Below the pieces are notes generated by a model that saw only the letters and a program-made list of their open reading frames with translations, had not been told where the DNA came from and did not search any database. From an uncultured Lachnospiraceae bacterium (lineage in GTDB: Bacteria > Bacillota > Clostridia > Lachnospirales > Lachnospiraceae), in contig CAMWWJ010000030.1 of assembly GCA_947177925.1 (NCBI GenBank), positions 1 through 17,600 on the forward strand: 17,600 bases of DNA, read 5' to 3'. This document shows positions 1 through 7,002 of the stretch, one piece after another. Position numbers and translations under genes: made by a program. Positions within the stretch are counted from its first letter, which is position 1. The number at the start of each line of letters is the position of its first letter.

Positions 1-1620
1 TGGGATATGTTTGCAGTATTGCAGGTTGTCATCCGTGAGGGTTCTCTCTTGCAGGGACTTAAGAAAGAGCAGGCAGTCACCATCAAAGGACTGATTGAAA
101 AAAGAGATGAAGAAACCTATAACCCTAAGATACCCACAGGAACTATTGAGTTAGAGGCACATGAAGCAACGGTATTAGGGGAAGTATATGAAAACCTTCC
201 CTTTGAAATCATGACCAGCCGGGAAGTAAGAGAGGATGTGCGACTGAAATATCGTTATCTTGATCTTAGAAACCAAAAGGTAAAGGACAATATCGTATTC
301 CGTTCCAAAGTCATTGCATTTCTCCGGGAAAAGATGACAGAGATGGGATTTTTGGAAATCCAGACCCCGATTTTATGCGCTTCTTCACCGGAAGGGGCAA
401 GGGACTATATCGTGCCCTCCAGAAAGTTTAAGGGAAAATTTTATGCGCTTCCCCAGGCGCCCCAGCAATATAAGCAGCTTTTGATGGTTTCCGGATTTGA
501 TAAATATTTTCAGATTGCACCCTGCTTTCGGGATGAGGATGCAAGAGCCGACCGTTCTCCGGGAGAATTTTATCAGTTGGATTTTGAAATGAGCTTTGCC
601 ACACAGGAAGAGGTATTTGCAGTAGGAGAAGAAGTTCTCACAGCCACCTTTGAAAAATTTGCACCGGAAGGGTTTGCCGTAACAAAAGCGCCATATCCTA
701 TTTTCAGCTACAAGCAGGCAATGCTGGAATTTGGTACGGATAAGCCGGATCTTAGAAATCCTCTTCGGATTATAGATGTAACGGAATTTTTCCAAAAATG
801 TACCTTTAAGCCATTTCTGGGAAGGACCGTCAGGGCAATTAAGGTTCATGCGGAAATGTCCAAAGGCTTTCATGAGAAGCTTTTGAAGTTCGCAACGGAA
901 ATCGGCATGGGCGGACTGGGATATCTGGAAATCATGGAGGATGGTTCTTACAAAGGCCCCATTGATAAATTCATTCCGGAAGAGCTGAAAGAGGAATTTA
1001 GAAGCCTGGCTGGACTGGAAACGGGAGATACGATTTTCTTTATGGCGGATAAAGAAGAGCGTGCCGCTTATTATGCGGGAATGATTCGGACGGAGCTGGG
1101 AGAAAAGCTGGATTTATTGGAAAAGAATGCATATCGTTTCTGCTATGTAAATGATTTTCCTATGTTTGAAAAGAATCCGGACACGAAGGAAATCGGGTTT
1201 ACACACAATCCATTTTCCATGCCTCAGGGCGGTCTGGAAGCATTGAATACAAAAGACCCACTGGACATTCTGGCATATCAGTATGATATTGTATGCAATG
1301 GCGTAGAGCTGTCCTCCGGGGCTGTCCGTAACCATGACATGCAGATCATGGTAAAGGCATTTGCAATTGCCGGATATGATGAAGAAGTATTGAAATCAAA
1401 GTTTGGAGCATTATACAATGCGTTCCAGTACGGAGCGCCGCCACATGCGGGAATGGCTCCTGGTGTGGACCGTATGATCATGCTTCTGAGAAATGAGGAA
1501 AATATCAGGGAAGTCATTGCTTATCCCATGAATGGCAATGCGGAGGACTTAATGTGCAAGGCTCCTTGTGAAGTGACGGAACAGCAGCTTAGAGAAGTGC
1601 ATATAAAAGTTCGTGATTAA
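1..1620 (+). CDS. aspS: Aspartate--tRNA ligase (AspRS), 5'-truncated by the window edge
   Basis: Class II aminoacyl-tRNA synthetase that charges tRNA with aspartate. The frame is open from base 1 (WDMFAVLQ...), so the ATG at 7 is internal. About 55-60 residues, most of the OB-fold anticodon-binding domain, are missing compared with the usual ~590-600. Visible are the end of the anticodon domain, the class II motif 2 (FRDEDARADRSPGEF), the C-terminal catalytic block CNGVELSSGAVRNH, and motif 3 (APGVDRMIMLLRNEENIREV). The blocks NPFSMPQGG, LDILAYQYDIVCNGVELSSGA and SPGEFYQLD are, from memory, characteristic of alphaproteobacterial AspRS rather than the Bacillus or E. coli type. gatC follows after 51 nt, which fits a non-discriminating enzyme that also makes Asp-tRNA(Asn) for GatCAB. 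That specificity is inferred; part of the anticodon-reading region is outside the window. Confidence 0.97.
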   Translation, partial: WDMFAVLQVVIREGSLLQGLKKEQAVTIKGLIEKRDEETYNPKIPTGTIELEAHEATVLGEVYENLPFEIMTSREVREDVRLKYRYLDLRNQKVKDNIVFRSKVIAFLREKMTEMGFLEIQTPILCASSPEGARDYIVPSRKFKGKFYALPQAPQQYKQLLMVSGFDKYFQIAPCFRDEDARADRSPGEFYQLDFEMSFATQEEVFAVGEEVLTATFEKFAPEGFAVTKAPYPIFSYKQAMLEFGTDKPDLRNPLRIIDVTEFFQKCTFKPFLGRTVRAIKVHAEMSKGFHEKLLKFATEIGMGGLGYLEIMEDGSYKGPIDKFIPEELKEEFRSLAGLETGDTIFFMADKEERAAYYAGMIRTELGEKLDLLEKNAYRFCYVNDFPMFEKNPDTKEIGFTHNPFSMPQGGLEALNTKDPLDILAYQYDIVCNGVELSSGAVRNHDMQIMVKAFAIAGYDEEVLKSKFGALYNAFQYGAPPHAGMAPGVDRMIMLLRNEENIREVIAYPMNGNAEDLMCKAPCEVTEQQLREVHIKVRD

Positions 1621-1671
1621 AGCTGATAAAGCAGTTATCGGTAGTAAGAACAGGGTAACAGGAGGTAGAAG

Positions 1672-1965
1672 ATGGCAAACGTGATTTCAGATGAAACAAT
1701 CGACTATGTAGGGATTTTGGCAAAGCTGGATTTGTCAGCAGAGCAAAAGGAGCAGGCCAAAAAGGACATGGGAAGAATGCTGGATTATATTGACAAATTA
1801 AATGAGCTGGACACCGAAGGGGTTGAGCCTATGAGCCATGTGTTTCCGGTTAGCAACGTATTCCGTGAAGATGTGGTGACGAATGGAGACGACAGCGCCA
1901 ATACCATTCAGAATGCACCGGAGGAAAAGGACGGCATGTTCATGGTACCCCGCACAGTGGAGTAA
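1672..1965 (+). CDS. gatC: Asp-tRNA(Asn)/Glu-tRNA(Gln) amidotransferase subunit C
   Basis: Small subunit of the GatCAB amidotransferase, which converts mischarged Asp-tRNA(Asn) or Glu-tRNA(Gln) to the amide form in the cytoplasm. GatC wraps around the GatA-GatB interface and stabilises GatA. The protein has 97 residues, the usual length. It shows the family pattern: an N-terminal helix with YVGILAKLDLS, a helix with DMGRMLDYIDKLNELDTEGVEP, then SHVFPVSNVFREDVV and a short C-terminal stretch ending near GMFMVPRTVE. The start at 1672 is fixed by AGGAGG at 1660-1665, 6 nt upstream. It lies between aspS and gatA, so the whole set is probably one transcript. Confidence 0.96.
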   Translation: MANVISDETIDYVGILAKLDLSAEQKEQAKKDMGRMLDYIDKLNELDTEGVEPMSHVFPVSNVFREDVVTNGDDSANTIQNAPEEKDGMFMVPRTVE

Positions 1966-1988
1966 AATCAGCATAGAAAGGAAACGGC

Positions 1989-3449
1989 ATGGATATTTTA
2001 AAATTAACGGCTGTGCAGCTTGCAGCAAAAATAAAAGCAAAAGAAGTTACCGTTTTAGAAGCTGTGGAAGCGGTACTTGGACAGATTGAAAAAAAAGAAG
2101 CAGAGTTTCACTGTTATGTAACTGTAGACAGGGAGGGAGCCAGAAAAAGAGCAGAAGAAGTGCAAAGGGCAATTGATGCAGGGACCTTAAAAGGACCGTT
2201 AGCGGGCGTGCCCGTTGCCATTAAGGACAACATGTGCACAAAAGATATGCTTACCACCTGTTCCTCCAAAATTCTGGACAATTTTATCCCCACCTTTTCG
2301 GCAGAAGCGGTAATCAGGCTGGAAGAGGCAGGGGCGGTCATCCTTGGCAAAACCAATATGGATGAATTTGCCATGGGTTCCACCACGGAAACCTCCGCAT
2401 ATGGAGTAACGAAAAATCCATGGAATAAAGAGCATGTGCCCGGCGGTTCCTCCGGCGGCTCTGCAGCGGCGGTTGCGGCGGAAGAATGCTTCTTTGCACT
2501 TGGTTCCGATACAGGCGGTTCCATAAGACAGCCGGCTTCCTTTTGCGGTGTGGTAGGAATGAAGCCCACCTACGGAACTGTCTCCCGCTATGGGCTGATT
2601 GCGTATGGTTCCTCTCTGGACCAGATCGGTTCTCTGGCAAAGGATGTAACGGACTGCGCCACTATTTTAGAGGTAATTTCTTCTCATGATAAAAAGGATT
2701 CTACCAGTGTGGAAAGAAAGGATGCAGACTTTACAAAGGCTCTTGTAAATGATGTGACAGGAATGAAAATCGGAATTCCGAAAGATTATTTTTCCAAGGG
2801 AATCGATCCGGAAGTAAAGGGATCGGTGTTAGCGGCTGCTAACCTTTTGAAAGAAAAAGGAGCTGTTGTGGAAGAGTTTGACTTAAGTCTGGTGGAATAT
2901 GCCATTCCCGCCTATTATACCATTGCGGCAGCAGAAGCAAGCTCCAATCTGGAACGGTTTGACGGTGTAAAATACGGCTACCGCACAAAAGAAGCGGAAG
3001 GACTTCATGATATGTATAAAAAGACCCGGTCCGAAGGCTTTGGTGAGGAAGTAAAAAGAAGGATTATGCTGGGTTCCTTTGTTTTAAGCTCCGGCTATTA
3101 TGATGCTTATTACTTAAAGGCATTGAAGGTAAAGGCATTGATTAAAAAGGCATTTGATGAAGCCTTTGAAAAATATGATGTGATTTTGGGGCCGGTTGCC
3201 CCCACTACGGCGCCAAGACTTGGAAGCAGTCTGTCAGACCCCATTAAGATGTACTTAGGAGATATTTATACCATTTCCGTAAATCTGGCAGGGCTGCCGG
3301 GAATCAGCATTCCCTGCGGCATGGACAAGGCAGGGTTGCCAATCGGTCTTCAACTGATCGGGAATTCCTTTCAGGAGAAAAAACTTATTCAGACAGCCTA
3401 TGCTTATGAGCAGGCAAGAGGCGTATTTTTAAAGAAGGAGGGAAACTAG
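1989..3449 (+). CDS. gatA: Asp-tRNA(Asn)/Glu-tRNA(Gln) amidotransferase subunit A
   Basis: Glutaminase subunit of GatCAB. It hydrolyses glutamine and sends ammonia through a tunnel to GatB. The protein has 486 residues, normal for GatA. The amidase signature is intact: Lys79 in PVAIKDN, the glycine/serine loop PGGSSGGSAAA with Ser154, and Ser178 in GSDTGGSIR, matching the Lys-cisSer-Ser triad numbering of Staphylococcus aureus GatA. The C-terminal GLPGISIPCG and GLPIGLQLIG blocks are also typical. The ATG at 1989 is preceded by AAAGGA at 1977-1982. The gene starts 23 nt after gatC and ends 1 nt before gatB, so the three subunits are probably translated together. Confidence 0.98.
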   Translation: MDILKLTAVQLAAKIKAKEVTVLEAVEAVLGQIEKKEAEFHCYVTVDREGARKRAEEVQRAIDAGTLKGPLAGVPVAIKDNMCTKDMLTTCSSKILDNFIPTFSAEAVIRLEEAGAVILGKTNMDEFAMGSTTETSAYGVTKNPWNKEHVPGGSSGGSAAAVAAEECFFALGSDTGGSIRQPASFCGVVGMKPTYGTVSRYGLIAYGSSLDQIGSLAKDVTDCATILEVISSHDKKDSTSVERKDADFTKALVNDVTGMKIGIPKDYFSKGIDPEVKGSVLAAANLLKEKGAVVEEFDLSLVEYAIPAYYTIAAAEASSNLERFDGVKYGYRTKEAEGLHDMYKKTRSEGFGEEVKRRIMLGSFVLSSGYYDAYYLKALKVKALIKKAFDEAFEKYDVILGPVAPTTAPRLGSSLSDPIKMYLGDIYTISVNLAGLPGISIPCGMDKAGLPIGLQLIGNSFQEKKLIQTAYAYEQARGVFLKKEGN

Positions 3450-3450
3450 C

Positions 3451-4887
3451 ATGGCAAAGGAATATGAAACAGTCATTGGCTTAGAGGTTCATGTGGAGCT
3501 GGCTACGAAAACAAAGATTTTCTGCGGCTGTTCCACGGAATTCGGCGGTGCCCCCAATACCCATACCTGTCCTGTCTGTACCGGAATGCCGGGAAGCCTT
3601 CCTGTATTGAATAAGCAGGTAGTGGAATATGCCATTGCGGTAGGTCTTGCTACCAACTGCTCCATTACCCAATATTGTAAATTTGACAGAAAGAATTATT
3701 TTTATCCGGATAATCCCCAGAATTACCAGATTTCCCAATTATACCTGCCGATCTGCAAAAATGGAAGCGTGGAAATCGAAACCGCGGAAGGAAAGAAGCA
3801 GGTAAGGATTCATGAAATCCACATGGAGGAAGATGCGGGCAAGCTGATTCATGACGAGTGGGAGGACTGCTCTTTAGTAGATTATAATCGCTCGGGCGTC
3901 CCGCTTATCGAAATCGTTTCCGAGCCGGATATGAGAAGTGCGGAGGAAGTCATTGCTTACCTGGAAAAATTAAGACTGATCATTCAGTATTTGGGCGCTT
4001 CCGACTGCAAGCTCCAGGAAGGCTCCATGCGGGCTGATGTAAATCTTTCCGTAAGGGAAAAAGGCGCTAAAGAGTTTGGTACGAGAACGGAAATGAAGAA
4101 CTTAAACTCCTTTAAGGCAATTGCAAGAGCTATTGAAGGAGAACGCATCCGCCAGATCGATCTTTTGGAGGAAGGAAAACAGGTGATTCAGGAAACCAGA
4201 AGATGGGATGACAATAAAGAATATTCCTATGCCATGAGGAGCAAGGAGGATGCCCAGGATTATCGTTATTTTCCGGACCCGGATCTGGTTCCCATCCAGA
4301 TCAGTGATGAATGGCTGGCAAAAATCAGGGATAATCAGCCGGAGTTCCGTACAGAAAAGATGAAACGCTACAAAGAGGAATATGAGATTCCGGATTATGA
4401 TATTGATATTATTACAAATTCCAAGCATCTGGCGGATTTGTTTGAAGCTACGGTTGCCATCTGCAAACAGCCTAAGAAGGTTTCCAACTGGCTTATGGTG
4501 GAGACCATGCGTCTGTTAAAGGAGCAGGACATGGAGCCGGAGGATATCCGTTTTTCACCGGAAAATCTGGCAAAGCTCATCCTGCTTACGGACAGCAAGG
4601 CGATTAACTCCACGGTTGCAAAGGAAGTATTTGAGGTAATGTTTGACAAGGATATGGATCCGGAAGCTTATGTGGAAGAAAAGGGATTGAAAACCGTAAA
4701 TGATGAAGGAGCTCTTAGAAAGACCGTTGAAGAGGTAGTGGCGGCTAACCCACAGTCGGTAGAGGACTATCATAACGGGAAGCAGAAGGCAATTGGATTT
4801 CTGGTAGGTCAGACGATGAAGGCCATGCAGGGAAAGGCGGATCCGGCAATGGTCAATAAGCTTTTGAAAGAGCTATTGGAAGACTGA
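3451..4887 (+). CDS. gatB: Asp-tRNA(Asn)/Glu-tRNA(Gln) amidotransferase subunit B
   Basis: tRNA-binding and kinase subunit of GatCAB. It activates the mischarged Asp or Glu with ATP and accepts ammonia from GatA. The protein has 478 residues, the family size. It begins with the signature YETVIGLEVHVEL, followed by zinc-ligand cysteines C25/C27 and C40/C43 (FCGCS...CPVC), then HMEEDAGKL and DYNRSGVPLIEIVSEPDM. The C-terminal ~150 residues form the helical and YqeY-like tail that recognises the tRNA elbow. Its ribosome binding site (AGGAGG, 3436-3441) lies inside the end of gatA and the two genes are 1 nt apart, so translation is likely coupled. A strong terminator follows, marking the end of the operon. 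Confidence 0.98.
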   Translation: MAKEYETVIGLEVHVELATKTKIFCGCSTEFGGAPNTHTCPVCTGMPGSLPVLNKQVVEYAIAVGLATNCSITQYCKFDRKNYFYPDNPQNYQISQLYLPICKNGSVEIETAEGKKQVRIHEIHMEEDAGKLIHDEWEDCSLVDYNRSGVPLIEIVSEPDMRSAEEVIAYLEKLRLIIQYLGASDCKLQEGSMRADVNLSVREKGAKEFGTRTEMKNLNSFKAIARAIEGERIRQIDLLEEGKQVIQETRRWDDNKEYSYAMRSKEDAQDYRYFPDPDLVPIQISDEWLAKIRDNQPEFRTEKMKRYKEEYEIPDYDIDIITNSKHLADLFEATVAICKQPKKVSNWLMVETMRLLKEQDMEPEDIRFSPENLAKLILLTDSKAINSTVAKEVFEVMFDKDMDPEAYVEEKGLKTVNDEGALRKTVEEVVAANPQSVEDYHNGKQKAIGFLVGQTMKAMQGKADPAMVNKLLKELLED

Positions 4888-4898
4888 TAAAAGAATAG

Positions 4899-4936
4899 AA
4901 AAAGGACATCCGCATTTTTGATGGATGTCCTTTTTT
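4899..4936. terminator. Bidirectional intrinsic terminator between gatB and the XRE gene
   Basis: A 13-bp perfect stem pairs 4899-4911 with 4923-4935 (AAAAAGGACATCC / GGATGTCCTTTTT) around an 11-nt loop. A T run follows on the plus strand, and the A run on the left arm gives a T run on the minus strand. It lies 11 nt past the gatB stop and 23 nt past the convergent XRE gene, so it can end both transcripts. Confidence 0.93.
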
Positions 4937-4958
4937 GTGAGGGGAAAAATATAATTGT

Positions 4959-5375
4959 TTACTTTCGCTTTTCATTATTTCGTCTGTTTGATTTTAGGCT
5001 GCTTCCGTAACTGTTTTTCTCTGCAATCATCTTGTTCTTATAAGTAAGAAGTTCCATATATTCTAAAACACTATCCAGATTTTCGCGGCTCATATTCAGC
5101 AGGGTGTGGGTGATATCGCTGATGGTAATGCCGTCCCGGATTGGTTCGTTTAATTTTTTTACATCATATGGCAGGTCGGTTCTGCCAAGCAGATAGTCGG
5201 TAGATACCTGAAAGAAATCTGCCAGCTTGCAGAGTGTTTCAAAATCAGGTTCGTGTGCCCCGGTTTCATAATTGGATACCGTGCCTATGGAAATACTTAA
5301 AAAATCAGCAAGATCCTTCTGCAGCAAATGCTTATCCTTACGCAGTTCGGCTAAGATTTCTCCCATTTCTGCCAT
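4959..5375 (-). CDS. XRE-family helix-turn-helix transcriptional regulator
   Basis: Probable DNA-binding repressor of 138 residues. Residues ~6-61 form a lambda-repressor/Cro-type (HTH_3) domain: GEILAELRKDKHLLQKDLADFLSISIGTVSNYETGAHEPDFETLCKLADFFQVSTDYLLGR, with the recognition helix around residues 30-38. The tail to 138 is mostly helical, rich in Lys and Asn at the end, and has no recognised domain; it may serve for dimerisation. The start at 5375 is preferred over the internal ATG three codons in, because AAGGAG (5382-5387) is spaced correctly for it. It stands alone on the minus strand, convergent with gatB. An inverted repeat over its own promoter suggests autoregulation. Its target genes cannot be named from sequence. 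Confidence 0.9.
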   Translation of the reverse strand: MAEMGEILAELRKDKHLLQKDLADFLSISIGTVSNYETGAHEPDFETLCKLADFFQVSTDYLLGRTDLPYDVKKLNEPIRDGITISDITHTLLNMSRENLDSVLEYMELLTYKNKMIAEKNSYGSSLKSNRRNNEKRK

Positions 5376-5386
5376 ATCTTTCTCCT

Positions 5387-5429
5387 TTTCTACAAATAAC
5401 TATATTTATTTTACAGTATTTTGTAGAAA
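5387..5429 (-). promoter_or_regulatory. Probable XRE promoter flanked by an inverted-repeat operator
   Basis: On the minus strand, TCTACA (5422-5427) and TATAGT (5399-5404) are separated by 17 nt, a plausible but not perfect promoter just upstream of the XRE ribosome binding site. A perfect 10-bp inverted repeat, TTTCTACAAA (5387-5396) and TTTGTAGAAA (5420-5429), is separated by 23 nt. One arm covers the -35 box and the other the expected transcription start. This is the layout expected for negative autoregulation; the repressor link is inferred. Confidence 0.55.
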
Positions 5430-5507
5430 TAATAAGAAAATGGAAAGAAAACCATAATTAGCCATAAAAAACTGGATAATATTTTAGGAAACATAAAAAA
5501 TAATTCA

Positions 5508-5526
5508 ACTTTCTTAAAATGAAAGT
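5508..5526 (-). terminator. Weak hairpin downstream of the 5532-6197 gene
   Basis: ACTTTC (5508-5513) and GAAAGT (5521-5526) can form a 6-bp stem with a 7-nt loop, 5 nt after the stop codon of the minus-strand membrane protein gene. On the minus strand a T-rich stretch follows a few bases later. The stem is short and A/T-rich, so it may be a poor terminator or chance. Confidence 0.3.
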
Positions 5527-5531
5527 CCCTA

Positions 5532-6197
5532 TTACTCCAAAAGATAACGGATAAAATCCACTGCGCTTTCCGGTCTGTCGGTTGTGCCGGATATAGCTAC
5601 TACAGGAGGAGTGTCTTTGGAATGACCGGGATCCTCCATGAGTTTCGGCAGTTCATCTCCGTAGAAACCAATGGGAATCCTGCTGCCGTCAGGAAAAGTA
5701 TAAAAATAAAGTCGGTCCTGGACCTTTTCATATAAGTCTTCCGGTAAAAGCGCTTCCAGATTTCCAAAGGCTGAAAGAGAGGCATATTCTTCAAGAACCC
5801 ATGCGTCGGAAATGATTACATCCATGGCATGTGTCTGGAATAGTGCCATCAGCTTTTGGGAATTGGCAACAGAAGCATTGTCCGCAGTTCCCTGTGTCAT
5901 GGATATGGAAATGTCGAATCGGGCAGGGGAGGAAGCCGTATTGATGTTCCTGCTTTCCACATAGTCATCCATCAGGGAAGTTTCGGCAATGGACATGTAG
6001 CCGGAATTGATCAGGGCAACATAAATGGAAGGCTCTTTCATGCTCTCCATGTATCCCCGGATAAAAATAATAAGGCAGATGATTCCCACAATGACTCCAA
6101 TTACATAAAATTTATAGTAGTACCAGAAATAGCTTATCTTTTCTTTCAGAGGCTTGTCCTTTAACTTGCCCCATTGTTCTTTTTCTTCTTTTAACAT
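5532..6197 (-). CDS. Uncharacterised membrane-anchored extracellular protein
   Basis: I do not recognise a named family. The protein has 221 residues: a charged cytoplasmic N-terminus (residues 1-~28, with KLKDKPLKEKISYFWYYYKF), one membrane segment at ~30-48, then a ~170-residue domain outside the cell. There is no lipobox and no signal peptidase site, so it is probably an uncleaved anchor. The outer domain contains SQKLMALFQTHAMDVIISD and a C-terminal AVDFIRYLLE, which resemble fragments of extracellular solute-binding proteins but make only about half such a fold. Its SD on the minus strand is AGGGAG, ~7 nt before the ATG. It has its own near-consensus promoter, divergent from the next gene. 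A sensing or accessory binding role is only a guess. Confidence 0.85.
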   Translation of the reverse strand: MLKEEKEQWGKLKDKPLKEKISYFWYYYKFYVIGVIVGIICLIIFIRGYMESMKEPSIYVALINSGYMSIAETSLMDDYVESRNINTASSPARFDISISMTQGTADNASVANSQKLMALFQTHAMDVIISDAWVLEEYASLSAFGNLEALLPEDLYEKVQDRLYFYTFPDGSRIPIGFYGDELPKLMEDPGHSKDTPPVVAISGTTDRPESAVDFIRYLLE

Positions 6198-6226
6198 GAA
6201 AATCTCCCTGACAGTTTTTATAGGTT

Positions 6227-6255
6227 ATCATAGTCTCTTTCGTAAAGTGTGTCAA
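6227..6255 (-). promoter_or_regulatory. Near-consensus sigma-A-type promoter for the 5532-6197 gene
   Basis: On the minus strand TTGACA (6250-6255) is followed after exactly 17 nt by TATGAT (6227-6232). Transcription would start near 6220, giving a leader of about 23 nt with an AGGGAG ribosome binding site. Confidence 0.85.
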
Positions 6256-6267
6256 TAAACCTGAAAA

Positions 6268-6283
6268 AAACTTTCCAAAGTTT
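6268..6283. promoter_or_regulatory. Operator-like perfect dyad in the divergent promoter region
   Basis: AAACTTTCCAAAGTTT is a perfect inverted repeat: 7-bp arms around a CC centre. It lies between the two divergent -35 boxes (6250-6255 and 6309-6314), 12 nt from one and 25 nt from the other. A regulator bound here could reach both promoters. No regulator can be assigned. Confidence 0.45.
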
Positions 6284-6308
6284 CATAAATGTTTGATGTG
6301 GCTTTGGG

Positions 6309-6337
6309 TTGAAAAATAAAGTAAAATGTACTATGAT
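6309..6337 (+). promoter_or_regulatory. Near-consensus sigma-A-type promoter for the 6397-6897 gene
   Basis: TTGAAA (6309-6314), a 17-nt spacer, then TATGAT (6332-6337). Transcription would start near 6344, giving a leader of about 50 nt before the ATG at 6397. Confidence 0.8.
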
Positions 6338-6396
6338 AATAACAATACCACTGAACAGAAAGGAGTAGGGAGCATTTTTCCTGAAAGTAAATTAAA

Positions 6397-6897
6397 ATGA
6401 GTGATTCTTATATGGAAATTCTGATAAAAAGAAAGACAAATCCGGTTAAGAGCATTATAACGTATGCTTTGACGATTATTGCTGTGATCTGTCTTTTTTT
6501 TGGTCTTATCGGATATTTAACCCTTATGCTGGTAGGTATCGTACTGGCTTTGGCAGCATACTTTTCCCGCTTGAATGCCTATGTGGAATTTGAATATCTG
6601 TACTTAAGCAATGAGTTAAGTATAGACCGTATTCTGGCAAAGTCCAAGAGAAAGCGCATGGCGGAATTCAATCTGCAGCGCATGGAGGTATTAGCTCCGG
6701 TTAACTCGCATCATCTGGATTCTTACCGGAATAAAAGATGCAAGGCATATGATTTTGCTTCCGGACAGGAGGACAGCCGTCCGTATGTATTGATTTATTC
6801 GGGCGAAACCGAGATGTCAAAAGTGAAGCTGGACATGCCGGAGGAGCTGCTTAAGGCAATCCGTGACATGGCGCCCAGAAAGGTATTTACGGATTGA
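6397..6897 (+). CDS. Small membrane protein with two TM helices and a cytoplasmic tail
   Basis: Function unknown. The 166-residue protein has a short charged N-terminus (EILIKRKTNP), two adjacent membrane helices at about 18-36 and 38-56, then a ~110-residue soluble domain. That domain (EFEYLYLSNELSIDRILAKSKRKRMAEFNLQRMEVLAP) looks like the beta-rich start of a bacterial PH-like domain. It may match a DUF6106-type family, but I recall this only weakly. The ATG at 6397 has a poor ribosome binding site (GAAAG at 6383-6387), and an in-frame ATG at 6412 is an alternative. A stop codon at 6388-6390 rules out an in-frame extension. It is divergent from the anchored extracellular protein, so the two may act together at the membrane (inference). 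The next promoter begins inside its stop codon. Confidence 0.85.
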   Translation: MSDSYMEILIKRKTNPVKSIITYALTIIAVICLFFGLIGYLTLMLVGIVLALAAYFSRLNAYVEFEYLYLSNELSIDRILAKSKRKRMAEFNLQRMEVLAPVNSHHLDSYRNKRCKAYDFASGQEDSRPYVLIYSGETEMSKVKLDMPEELLKAIRDMAPRKVFTD

Positions 6898-6922
6898 CAC
6901 AAAAAGGGAAATTTGTTACACT
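6894..6922 (+). promoter_or_regulatory. Near-consensus extended -10 promoter of guaB
   Basis: TTGACA (6894-6899), a 17-nt spacer, then TACACT (6917-6922) with a TG extension at 6914-6915. The -35 box contains the TGA stop codon (6895-6897) of the upstream gene. Start is expected near 6929, giving a leader of ~74 nt. No terminator separates it from the upstream gene, so some read-through is possible. Confidence 0.87.
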
Positions 6923-6935
6923 TTTCAAAATGTAA
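6916..6935. promoter_or_regulatory. Dyad over the guaB -10 box and start site
   Basis: TTACA (6916-6920) and TTTT (6922-6925) mirror AAAA (6927-6930) and TGTAA (6931-6935) around a central C, with one extra C on the left. It covers the -10 box and the expected start, where a repressor would act. It could also be chance A/T symmetry. Confidence 0.35.
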
Positions 6936-7002
6936 ATAAAGAGGGAAAATTCGGAGATAAAAGAAAAACACAACATGAAAAAATGGATGGAGGAAATGAA
7001 AG

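Noticed and set aside
385..873. 162-codon minus-strand open frame inside aspS
   Set aside because: It lies fully antisense to a well-conserved AspRS catalytic core, has no recognisable domain and a Cys/Lys/Phe-rich composition typical of an antisense shadow.
1621..1671. Terminator or attenuator between aspS and gatC
   Set aside because: No stem with a following T run is visible in the 51-nt gap; the genes are better read as one operon.
5234..5461. Plus-strand open frames opposite the XRE gene and its promoter
   Set aside because: They overlap a convincing XRE coding sequence and its promoter, and the translations show no family features.
6923..7002. Purine riboswitch in the guaB leader
   Set aside because: The leader is only about 75 nt, mostly A-rich, with no three-way-junction pairing pattern or conserved loop sequences of the guanine aptamer and no terminator.
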